64,000 bases of DNA, from positions 5,919,082 through 5,983,081 of the forward strand of contig NC_071397.1 of the NCBI RefSeq assembly GCF_022682495.2. The letters are read 5' to 3'. A program made the translations under genes and the position numbers. The stretch's first letter is position 1, and every line of letters starts with the position of its first letter. This DNA comes from Desmodus rotundus. Taxonomy: Eukaryota; Chordata; Mammalia; Chiroptera; Phyllostomidae. Of this stretch, positions 12,560-22,005 are shown piece by piece. The notes beneath the pieces are model-generated. The model worked only from the letters and a program-made list of their open reading frames with translations, made no database searches and was not told the DNA's origin.

Positions 12560-13315
12560 TAAATTCAGTAGTTGAAAAGACAAGATAGTCGAACTAAAAA
12601 AATTTAAAATCCAGTGATAAGCTGTTTATAGGAAACACAAAACATCAGCACAAAGAAAGCCTGAAACTAAAAGCATGGAAAAAGATACGTCAGGTAATTT
12701 GCAAAAGGTACAATAGTATCAGACAAAGTAAACAATAAAGTGAAGAGTATTACTCAAAAAAAAGAGTAACTACATATTGATAATGATTTCATTTTGCCAG
12801 AAATATGAAACAGTTCTAAATGTGTATGCATCTAATACTATATAGTCAAAATATAGAAAGCAAAAGTGACAAACTATGAGAAACTGACGCACCAACTACC
12901 CTGGAAGATGTTAACAGCTCTCTCTCAGCAATTGATAGGCCAACCAGACAAAAAGATAAAATATGGAACACTTGAGCAATACAATTAAAATAACATGGAC
13001 ATAAAGATCAATGTTTCCAGTAACTGGAAAATATACATTCTTTTTAGGCACACAAAAGATATTCTTTATTTTCAAAGGAAGAAAGACTACCTTCCAGGCA
13101 AGCATCAACAAATTTTAAAGGATCATCACATAGATCCCTGCCCACAATCAATTAACTGGAAAACAACACATACGCACACTCCTTAAAAGTAACTTTAAAA
13201 ATATAAATATATATTTGTAAATGAATATATTTCCAAACAATCCACAGATCAAAAAAGGAATAAATAATTCAATAAAAAACTAAGATAAGAACAAAAATGA
13301 AAATAATACACTAAA
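12560..13315 (+). repeat. ancient L1 ORF2 endonuclease-region relic
   Basis: Sense-strand matches to L1 ORF2 5' text include AGCATGGAAAAAGATACGTC at about 12672 (usual form GGATGGAAAAAGATATACCA), GTATCAGACAAAGTA at about 12716, the 'ATGCATCTAATACTATA' stretch at about 12827 and CAATTAACTGGAAAACAACA at about 13149. It is very decayed, with many stops and indels. Confidence 0.6.
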
Positions 13316-13319
13316 AATT

Positions 13320-13970
13320 ATGGGGCAGCATCACTGAAAATGGTGGTGTTAGAAATTTCAGAGCTCCATCTCTTCATAGAAGCAACCAATGAGCGCCAGC
13401 TGTCAGAATCAACTCTGCAGAATTCTGGAATCTAGTAAAAACTTAAAACTTAAAACAACGAAGGGAAGGAAAAGTGAAGAGAAGCTTGCCCACCTCCTAC
13501 GCCTCACACCTCAGACTGGCCGCAGCCCACACTTTGGGTGCAGCTCTCTAGTGCCAGAAGGAGCAGTATGGGCCTTGTCCCGAACAGCTGCGGAATTGAA
13601 GGGCTGGAGCAAGGACCCCCAGTTCTTTCGCCCAACTAAGAACATTCCCAGGGCTCAGATGGCTTCCTCAACGGCTTTTAACAAAAGCATTTAAAGGCAC
13701 AATTATTAACCACAGGAGCCTGGGGTAAGGGACAACAGTTGGGACAAATGATAGACTGAGAAGCCTGAGAAAGATGGTAGAAAAGATACAGGGGGGACTT
13801 CAAAAAGCCTCTGTATATACAGGAAAATAGAGAAGGCCACAGTCATTCCAAGTCCTGAGAAGCCCCTAAACTTTCACCTGTGGCTGGCTTTCAGGTTCTC
13901 TGTGAGCCAGAAGTAAAGGTTAAGGCAGAGTTGTTAGCTAAGACAGAGTTGTAAATAGCCTAGCCAATTT
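13320..13970 (+). repeat. possible old L1 5' UTR
   Basis: It starts GGGGCAGCATCACTGAAAAT and continues GGTGGTGTTAGAAA, which resembles the start of old L1 5' UTRs. It is GC-richer than its surroundings and continues with text typical of LINE 5' regions. It may pair with the L1 ORF1-like piece at 15775-16112, with the L1M 3' end in between as a later insertion. The assignment is an inference. Confidence 0.4.
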
Positions 13971-13984
13971 CTTTCTTATTTTTA

Positions 13985-14568
13985 GTTTCAAGGAAACTCT
14001 GTTAAAATCACTATCATTAGGAAAATACAATTCAAAACCACAATGAAATATCACCTCATACTGTTAGAACGGTCATCCTCAAAAAGACAAGGGATAGCAA
14101 TGACAGTAATTATTAGTGAGGATGTGGAGAAGAGGGAACCCTTGTGCACTGTTGGTGGGAATGCAGACTGGTGCAGCCACTGTGGAGAGCAGTATGGAGA
14201 ATCCTCAAAAAATTAAAAACAGAAGTACCACATGGTCCAGCAGTTCCACTTCTGGGAATATATCCAAAGGAAACAAAAACAATAATTCTAAAGGATTATC
14301 TGCAATATCTATGTTCACAGCAGCATTATTTACAATACTCAAGACATGGGAGCAACCTAAGTGTCCGTGGACTGATGAATGGATAAAATAATTAGGCTGT
14401 TTGTATACAATAGAATATTATTCAGCCATAAAAAAACAAGGAAATTTTGCCATTTGCGACATGAATGGGCGGGCCTTGAGGGTGTTATGCTTTCTCAGAC
14501 AGAGAAAGACAAATATTGTATGACCTCACTTAGAGTGAACTCTATCTACAAAATAAAATTAGATTGGG
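13985..14568 (+). pseudogene. L1M ORF2 C-terminal region relic
   Basis: Strong sense-strand match to the conserved ORF2 3' end: CAATGAAATATCACCTCATA at 14041, AGGATGTGGAGAAGAGGGAA at about 14119, GTTGGTGGGAATGCAGACTG at about 14152, CCACTTCTGGGAATATATCC at about 14246 and AGAATATTATTCAGCCATAA at about 14411. Frameshifts break it into overlapping open segments. The element resumes at 14757-14846 and again at 15413, after the SINE and mariner insertions. Confidence 0.88.
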
Positions 14569-14756
14569 GGCCGTTGCTGGGCAGCTCAGTTAGAGCGTCG
14601 TCGCAATACACCAAGGTTGTGGGTTTGATACCTGGTTAGGGCACATACAGGCATCAACCAATGAATGCACAAATAAGTGGAACAACAAATCAGTATTTCT
14701 CTCTTTCTCCCTCTCTCCACCCTTCCTCTCTCTCTAAAATAAATAATATAAAAAAT
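14569..14756 (+). mobile_element. VES-related SINE, short subtype
   Basis: The head reads GGCCGTTGCTGGGCAGCTCA, the box-B-like site is GGGTTTGATACC, then GGTTAGGGCACATACAGGCA, AACCAATGAATGCACAAATA and a CT-rich tail ending CTCTCTCTAAAATAAAT. It lacks the 'CCAGGTCCCCAGTAGGGGGC' block of the copy at 10250, so it belongs to the shorter subtype also seen at 37717 and 55307. It sits inside the L1M 3' end. Confidence 0.85.
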
Positions 14757-14846
14757 AAATCAGATCTGTGATTATCAGACATGGAGGAGGGACAGGGAGA
14801 ATTAGAGGAAGGTCATCATAAGTTACAAACTTTCAGTTATAAGATA

Positions 14847-15412
14847 TGGGGTGGATCCAAAAAACCTGGAATTTATTTATAAAAAATTGTGTGTTTATTC
14901 TTACATGTTTAAACTTCAGTCACCTTCAAAGTACTCTCCATTTGATGCAGGACACCTATCAAGACATTTTTTCCACAGCTCAAAACAGTTTTTGGACTTG
15001 TTGATTTTGACACCTTTTAGTCCTTCTGCCACTTTTTGTTTCACCTCTTCCACATTGGCAAAATGTTTCCCTTTGAGGACTTTTTTCATCAGTAGGAAAA
15101 AGAAAAGTTGCTTGGGGCAAGATCAGGTGAATAGTGAGAGTGGGGCGCAAGGGCCCTGCCGTTTTTGGTCAAAAACTGCAGAACACTCAGTGCAGTGTGG
15201 GCAGGTGCATTTGTAAGTCACCCATCAGGAAATGCACAAATGCACCGAGTCTTCAAAAAAATTCACTGAAGCTGAACACAGCCTCTCACAACAATGCCAG
15301 CTGGTGCACTAATACAGATGGGTTCCTACAACACTCACCTAGCCAGGGAAGCCTGTACTACAAGGAGTCCACCCTCTAGAAGATAATTCCATTTTGGGGG
15401 GGGTCCCCCTTG
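14847..15412 (-). mobile_element. non-autonomous mariner derivative, copy 1
   Basis: A 566-bp element flanked by TA on both sides (14845-14846 and 15413-15414). The end inverted repeats are of the form CAAGGGGGGACCCCCCAAAA, degenerate at the left (TGGGGTGGATCCAAAAAACC). On the minus strand it reads into the C-terminal third of a mariner transposase (PDLAP-type and GRGETK-type segments), broken by stops and frameshifts. Compared with an autonomous mariner (about 1.3 kb), the N-terminal and catalytic middle parts are missing. It interrupts the L1M 3' UTR, so it is younger than that L1. Confidence 0.8.
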
Positions 15413-15715
15413 TAAATATGTACTAAGGATGTAATGTACAAAATGATGACTGTAGTTAACACTACTGTATGATACATATGAAAGTTGTTAAGTGAGTAAA
15501 TCCTAAGAGTTCTCAAGACAAGGAAAAATTTATTTTGCTTATTCTTTTGATTGCATTTATATGAGATGATGGATACCAACTAAACTTATTGTGATAATCA
15601 TTTCACAAAATATATAAGTCAAACCATTATGCCATACACCTTAAACTTATACAGTGATGTGTGTCAATTATAGCTCAATAATTATAGCTCAATAATTTAA
15701 GCCTGAATAATATTG
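15413..15715 (+). repeat. L1M 3' UTR end
   Basis: TGTAAATATGTACTAAGGAT continues the L1M interrupted at 14846, and the text ends TATAGCTCAATAATTATAGCTC, the typical L1MA-type 3' terminus. A 17-bp unit (TTATAGCTCAATAA) is locally duplicated at about 15667-15699. Confidence 0.85.
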
Positions 15716-15774
15716 TTCAGGTTTTAAAAAATACACTAGCTGACCACTAAGAAAACAGAACTCAGACTTCAATT

Positions 15775-16112
15775 ATCACACAGAGCAAAAAAAAAAAAAG
15801 TATTTTTTTAAAACTAGTTTTAAAAAGTCACCAACAAGCAAACAATAACAACTCAATAACAAGCAGCAACAAAAAAACCCTGGGAAGGAAAAGAATCTGA
15901 TTTTCAGAGTTGTCCCATTATTACAATATTCAGAATGTACAGTATTCAAGAAAAAAATTATAAGACTTTCAAAGAAACAAGGAAATATGGTTGATTCACA
16001 GAAGTAAAAGAAATTGATGGGAAATGTCCAAGAGGAAGGCCAGCATGGACTTACTAGACACAGATTTTAAAATTGTAGGCTGTAGCTAATGTGGTTCTTG
16101 GAAGTCTATAGT
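15775..16112 (+). repeat. old L1 5'/ORF1-region relic
   Basis: Sense-strand text with AAGACTTTCAAAGAAACAAG at about 15963 and GGACTTACTAGACACAGATT at about 16047. These resemble the 'AGACATACAAAGAAACA' and 'ACTTACTAGACAAAGACTTTAAA' phrases of old L1ME elements. It lies directly before the HAL1 insertion. Confidence 0.5.
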
Positions 16113-16123
16113 TTAAAATGCTT

Positions 16124-17630
16124 TTGGATCTGATCATGTACTGATACACCAAGGATTTGGAGAAAGCAGCCCAGGGGTTCTGGCCACGATGGAGATATAG
16201 GTAGAAATGCTTCACTTCCCGCACAACCAAAAGAAGGACAACAAATTTAAAAACAAAATATAACCAGAACCACCAGAAATTCAAACTTCATGGAAGCCCG
16301 GCAACCAAGGAGTTAAAGAAACATTCATCCAGACTGGTAGGAGGGGCGGAGACAGGCAGCCAAGATGGAGAGGACACACACCCAAGGAAGAGGCTGGTGG
16401 ACCAGTAGGTCCCCCATTCGTGGGCCGATAAGCTGGGAAGAACCACTGGGAATAGAGACAGACCACAGAACCCAGGGTTTCAGCATGGAAAACTAAAGAC
16501 TCAACACCTCTGGATGTAAAAGTCTGCAGGAGTCGTGGCAGTGGGAGAAACTCTCAGGATAACAGGAGAGTCCGTGGGAGAGACCCACAGGGTCTTAAAA
16601 TGTACACAAACCCACCCATCTGCGAATCAGCATCTGAAAGGCCACAATCTGCTTATGGGAAGTGAGGGAAGTGACAGAAAGTAGGGGTAGAGCAGAGCCA
16701 GCAAATGGCATTGTTCCCTCTCTGACCACCTCCCCCACAGACAGCACCACAACACAGCAACCTGGGTTCCCCCGCCCTGGTGAATACCTAAGGCTCCACC
16801 TCTTACAACATAACAACAGGTGTATCAATACGAAGAAGTATGGCCCAAATGAAAGAACAGATCAAAACTCCAGAAAAAGAACTAAGCAATGAGGAGATAG
16901 CCAACCTACTTGATGCAGAGTTCAAAACCCTGGTAATCAGGATGCTCACAGAAATGGCTGAGCTCGGTTGCAAAATGAAGGAAGGAATGAAGGTTATACA
17001 AAGTGAAATAAAGGAAAATATACAGGGAACCAAAAGTGAAGGAAAGGAAGCTGGGACTCAAACCAAGGATTTGAAACAAACTGAAGAAATAAACAACTAA
17101 CCAGAACAGAATGAAGAAACAAGAATTCAAAAAAAATGAGGAGGGGCTGAGAAAGTTTTGGGACAACTTCAAATGCTCCAACATCTGAATCATAGGGGTG
17201 CCAGAAAGAGAAGAGGATGAACAAGAAATTGAAAACTTATTTGAAAAAATAATGATGGAGAACTTCCCCAATTTGGAGAAGGAAATAGACTTCCAGGAAG
17301 TCCAGGAAACTCAGAGACTCCCAAAAAAGTTGGACCCAAGGAAGCACACACCAAGGCACATCATCATTACATTACCCAAGATTAAAGATAAGGAGAGGAT
17401 CTTAAAAAGCAGCAAGAGAAAAGGAGACACAAAATATGTAGGCACAAAACAGACAGGGGGAAGTTAAGAACAGTATAGGAAATGGAGAAGCCAAAGAACT
17501 TATATATACAACCAATGGACATGAACTAAGTGGTGGGGGGGAATGCTGGAGGGGGTAGGGTACAGGGACGGGGGATAAAGGGAATAACAAAATTGAGACA
17601 ACTGTAAATTTTTTTTAAAAAGAAAAAAAA
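16124..17630 (+). mobile_element. HAL1 (half-L1) copy A
   Basis: The 5' UTR begins near 16168 (GGGTTCTGGCCACGATGGAG), ORF1 starts at 16840, and the sequence then passes directly to a 3' UTR (GGAAATGGAGAAGCCAAAG at about 17478; GAGACAACTGTAAATT at about 17595) and an A-rich tail. ORF2 is absent. A candidate 10-bp target duplication, TAAAATGCTT, occurs at 16114-16123 and 17631-17640; if real, about 45 bp at the 5' end is unexplained (5' transduction or chance match). ORF1 ends early compared with copy B. Such elements depend on L1-encoded machinery in trans. Confidence 0.8.
16840..17467 (+). pseudogene. HAL1 ORF1p pseudogene, copy A
   Basis: ORF1p is the RNA-binding nucleic-acid chaperone of L1-type elements. 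The start is MAQMKEQIKTPEKELSNEE, followed by the motif DAEFKTLVIRML, typical of the coiled-coil/N-terminal part. A stop at 17098 and a frameshift near 17130 (in an A9 run) separate this from a second block, with IIGVPEREED and HTPRHIIITLPKIKD, which corresponds to the RRM region. The C-terminal domain seen in copy B (LLYEMLKGL end) is missing, and the frame runs into the 3' UTR. It is non-functional. Confidence 0.85.
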
Positions 17631-17654
17631 TAAAATGCTTACTTCGGAAAATAG

Positions 17655-18970
17655 GAAAGAGTGAAAATTACTGAATTAGGCAATCAACTTGTTATTGTTA
17701 AAATTGTTGTTAGAAAACAAAAGAATCAATAGAATGAAGAAATAAGGATGAGAACAGAAAATATAGAAACAGAAAACAATAAAAAAAGCAAAGTTGATCC
17801 TTGAAAAGGTTAATTGACAAAATTCCAACATGATGGAACAAGAACAAGAGAAAAGGGGCCAATAAACAATATCAAGCGTGAGAAAGGTACAACTACAGAT
17901 GTTTGAAAATTAAAAAGAAATTATAAGTAACTTTAAGTGAGTAAATTCAAAAACCTAATAAAAATGGAAAATTCATTAAAAATATGAAATGTTAAAACTA
18001 ACTCAATAAGAAACATAAAACCAGACTGGCCCAATAAATATTAAGATATTTACTTACTAGCTAACAGTCTTCCCAAAAAGCCCAGACAGTTTTACAGGTG
18101 AATTTTAAAACATTCAAGAAACAATTCAATATTCCACAACACATTCTATGAGGCTAATGAAACTTGAGAACAAAAAATCAGACAAAGAATGTACAATTAA
18201 ATTCTAGTTGACCTGACTTACAAATACAAATGAAAAACTAAACAAAATTTGGCAAAACAAATCCAATGATATATGAAAAGGTAATTCTTCATGACCAAAT
18301 TAGGTTTATACCAGGAATTCCAGTTATGTCCAACATTTGAAAATCTCACAATATTATTCATTTCATTAACTTTAAATGAGAAAAACCATATGATTATCTG
18401 AATATTTCCAAAAAAGCATTTGATAAAATTCAACCACTTTTCAAAAAATTCTTAGTAAATCAGAAATATAAGGTAATTTCCTTAACCTAATAATGGGTCT
18501 CTTATCAAACTCCTATTACCAAGTGCATTTTTGTATGGTTAAATAGAAGCGTGTTGTTTAAAATTTAAAAACAAACACATATGAGAAATAACTGTCATTG
18601 CTCCTTCTGTTCAATATTACCCTGAGATCCTATAATCAGAGTAAAAAGAAATGAAAAAAAACAAACCAACAAGTGAATTTTTTCCATGTAAAACCCCCCA
18701 AAGAATCTACAAATAAGTATTACAGATAAGAGATTTTAGCAAGATGCAAAATCAAAATCCAAGTGTCAGTTGTATTCCTACACATTTTGTAATAAATGTG
18801 CAGAACGTAAGGAGTAAACCTAGCAAAATATAAGGAAGATGTGAAGAAAATTATATAGATTTATTTAATGAATGAAGAGGACCAAACTAAATGGAGAGAC
18901 ACATTATGTGCGTGGGTAGGAAGACCCAATGTTGTACAGATGCCAAAAGTATGGGTAATGCTCAATCTCT
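17655..18970 (+). pseudogene. ancient L1 ORF2 reverse-transcriptase relic
   Basis: Sense-strand matches to the L1 ORF2 RT domain: TGATCCTTGAAAAGGTTAAT at about 17794, 'AACAAGAGAAAAGGGGCCAATAAAC' at about 17843, ATTCTATGAGGCTAATGA at about 18143, CATGACCAAATTAGGTTTAT at about 18290, and AAAGCATTTGATAAAATTCA at about 18414 (the KAFDKIQ motif). It is heavily mutated. It is probably part of the same decayed L1 region as 12560-13315, split by the later insertions. Confidence 0.75.
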
Positions 18971-19198
18971 TCCACTTCATGATGAGTAATGGGTCTTCAT
19001 TTTATTAAAACTCACTATTGAAACTGTATATAAACAATATATAAACTCATTGCATGTATGATATATTTCACAAAAATGTTAAACTCCAGATATTAATGTT
19101 TTTAAGAAATTTTTAAAGAAATAATCTTAAAGAGGTTTCTAATTTTTTTTCCAGAAATAAATCTTACAAGCGTATCAAACGTTTAGCAAAAGTTTATT

Positions 19199-19246
19199 CT
19201 CTCTCTCACACACACACACATACACACGTGCACGCACACGCACAAA
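19199..19246. repeat. imperfect (CA)n/(CG CA)n microsatellite
   Basis: TCTCTCTC followed by (CA)n with TACACACGTGCACGCACACG interruptions. Confidence 0.95.
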
Positions 19247-19249
19247 GAA

Positions 19250-21508
19250 CACTCAATTAATGATATAAAAATTTGAATAAAATCAGATGGTACAATGGAG
19301 ATAATGGCAATGATATTGGTGTCCAGCTGAAGGTCTGGGATGCTAACTGAGAAGATAAACAGGGGCAGGAACTTGGATGGAATTTTGCCCAAATTCAACG
19401 ACTTAGTCACCTGTGGTGGAGACACTGTCCTTTTTGTACTGGACAACTGGAGAGCTGCACACAGCAACCCCTCCTCACTCACCCAGTGTCCCCATTTGGC
19501 AGGCTGGCTTTTTAGGGCTTAGTGGGAAAACCTTAAGCCTAATAGAAGGCACAGTGACTCTGCCTCAGCAGGAAGATAAGAACAAATTAGAGCATATTCT
19601 GTCCTCAAATTTCACCTTAAAAATTTCCTTTTTCTTTTAAGCTTGCAATTGATTCTTTCTGTAAAGTGTCTTGTGATGCTGTGAATTAGGCTATATAAAA
19701 ATAAAGCACACTGCATTATATAAAATTTTACTGCTTCTGGGCTATAACATCAGATGTGCTTGATTCTTCTGGCCTAATTTGTATATCTTTAGACTCACTG
19801 ACTAGTTTTCACCTTTTGAAGAATTCAATAAAATGGTATTTAAAGAGACAAAGATTGCTGTCAGGTATAAATTTCTTTTACATTTCCTCTGAATCTAGGC
19901 CTCTGGCAAATGGTTCTTTTGGATATGCAAAATGAGTCCCACCAGCAAAGCCCTGCTTATTAGCTAATAGAGAAATTAGATCAGTTAGTATTTACAAACT
20001 GGAATAACCCATCTCCAAAAGAAACATATTAGAGGGTCTTCAGAGCTAGTATTTCCTAACAGTCACATAATTGATTTCGAGGCCTCCAAAGACTGGAAAG
20101 CAGTTTGATTGGGGTATGGTGTATTTGACACCTCCTGACTGACATCAAATGTCAAAAGAAGTCAGTGCTTGAATACAGTGGCCAATTCAACAGAAAAACA
20201 TTCCTAGGATAAAAGACCTCCAGGCTTCAAGGGGAATTTTGCTTCATCTTGCATGGAGTGTACTAACAAAAACACACTTGCTTCACATCACATCTAACTC
20301 TTCAGGATCCTTGTAGCTTTGACTCACTATCTGCAATTTGATAACCTGAACCTCTGGAACGGTGTGAAAGGCCTGAGACCTGCTTCAGTGTCATTTCTGG
20401 CATCCTTGAGTGTATTCACGATCAAAGATCATGCGGCATGTAGGTTCCTGTAAAAATCTAATTAGTACAACAGCCAAAGTAATATGAACAAAGTGTGCTG
20501 TCAGGACTTCCAGCCAATCCTGGTTATTCACTTTTAAATACAGGTAAGCATGCGAGATGCAACCAGGTAGGAGAAGCTCCTTCTGTGCTTTTGATTTTGA
20601 AATCTTAATCAGCTGAAGTTTGAATTTGTGTTTATTATTATAAGAGTAAATGCTGCTATGGTAACGAATATGGCATAAAAATTACTAATTTTATGTACAA
20701 AATTAATTATTAAAAACTAGAATGATCAAATAAATGAGGAAATTGACTAATATTGCAAATATCAAGAAAAAGTAGATTTGCTAGGTATCTTTAGGAAGAA
20801 CATTTTTTTAAATCGAAATATGCCTGTAAAATTAAAACAAAATACCAAGCCAACTATTAAATACTAGATAATATCATAATTATAATCTTTACAATATTAT
20901 TTGGTAAACTATTATTCAAAACTTTAAGCAAAAGCCCTTGATTTAATTTTAGTTATTTTATTGCGTTTGGGAGACGAGTTCTAAGAAACAAGTCTACTTG
21001 AGAAATCTTCACGCCACATGAAGACAAATTTAAGGTAAATGTCAACTTTGTCACCTCAAAATTTCACAAGAAGGAAAGACTCTAACATGACATATAACAA
21101 CATCCATGATAAATTATCCTAAATATAAATGAAATAATTATCAAGAGAAGGAAGCAAAGATTACAGAATAAGAGAAAACTGAGTTGCCCCAGTTAGCTTG
21201 CTCCTCCTCAGACTTTAGCTGAAAGAGTCCACTGTTATGCAATATAGTGGTTCCAGGGCCAGTCTAACAGGTGACAGAACTGAGGATTCTGCTTCCTGCA
21301 TTAGCAGGTCAAATTTAAAAATTCTGACTATTAAAAATGTAATAAAATTATAATAATATCTATACTTGGGATAGGTTTTCAAGTTTATTTTTATTTGCCA
21401 AAAGTCCACACTGTGATTACTTCTGCTCACACCTTTCTATTTCCCAAAGTATGTACCCGAAATACCTCTAAAGTGACATTGTGCACTATGTAAAAAGAGA
21501 AGAGGCTT
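19250..21508. other. repeat-poor, apparently single-copy DNA
   Basis: I recognise no repeat or exon over about 2.2 kb. At 20415-20470 there is a cluster of sites that resemble developmental transcription-factor motifs (ATCAAAG, TAATTAG), which is weak evidence only. The minus-strand frame at 21215-21430 has no motif. Confidence 0.4.
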
Positions 21509-21721
21509 GGCCGTGGCCAGTGGCTCAGTTGGTTGGAGCAGTGTCCGTGCACCAAAAAGGCTGTGGGTTTGATTCCCAGTCAGTGCATATACCTAGGTTG
21601 CAGCTTTGATCCCTGGTGGGGGCACATATGGAAGCAACTGATTGATGTTTTTCTCTCACGTTGATGTTTCTCTCTCTCTCAAATCAATGAACATACCCTG
21701 GAGTGAGGATTTAAAAAAAAA
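21509..21721 (+). mobile_element. VES-type SINE, diverged
   Basis: The head reads GGCCGTGGCCAGTGGCTCAG, the box-B-like site GGGTTTGATTCCCAGTCAG, then 'TACCTAGGTTGCAGCTTTGATCCCTGGTGGGGGCAC' (21591-21626), a partly duplicated TTGATGTTT(T/C)TCTCTC segment, and an A-rich end. It is more diverged than the neighbouring copy. Confidence 0.88.
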
Positions 21722-21766
21722 TTTAAAGACAGGATTAGCAATGATGCATTTAAGAATTACTCTTGG

Positions 21767-21990
21767 CCCTGGTGGGTATGGCTCAGTTGGGTGAGCTCCA
21801 TTCCACACACTGAAAGGTCACGGCTCGATTCCCGGTCAGAGCACACGCATGGGCTGCGGGTTCAGTCCCCAGTCAGGGCGCGTACAAAAGGCAACCAGTC
21901 GATGTTTCTTTCACTCTCTTTCTCCCTCCCTTCCTCTCTCTCTGAAAATCAAGAGCATTTCCTCAGGTGAGGAATAAAAAAAAAAAAAAA
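21767..21990 (+). mobile_element. VES-type SINE with target-site duplication
   Basis: The head reads CCCTGGTGGGTATGGCTCAG, the box B reads GGCTCGATTCCCGGTCAGAG, then CCCCAGTCAGGGCGCGTAC, a CT-rich part and an A16 tail. The flanks share a 14-15 bp target-site duplication, AGAATTACTCTTGG at 21753-21766 and AGAATTTACTCTTGG at 21991-22005, with one single-base indel. The long pure A tail and clear duplication indicate a relatively young insertion. Confidence 0.93.
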
Positions 21991-22005
21991 AGAATTTACT
22001 CTTGG

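Noticed and set aside
14851..15216. 121-codon plus-strand frame
   Set aside because: It is the antisense shadow of the mariner transposase C-terminal relic.
16111..17640. TAAAATGCTT pair as proof of HAL1 copy A boundaries
   Set aside because: Kept only as a candidate duplication: it is short and A/T-rich, and would leave about 45 bp unexplained before the HAL1 5' start.
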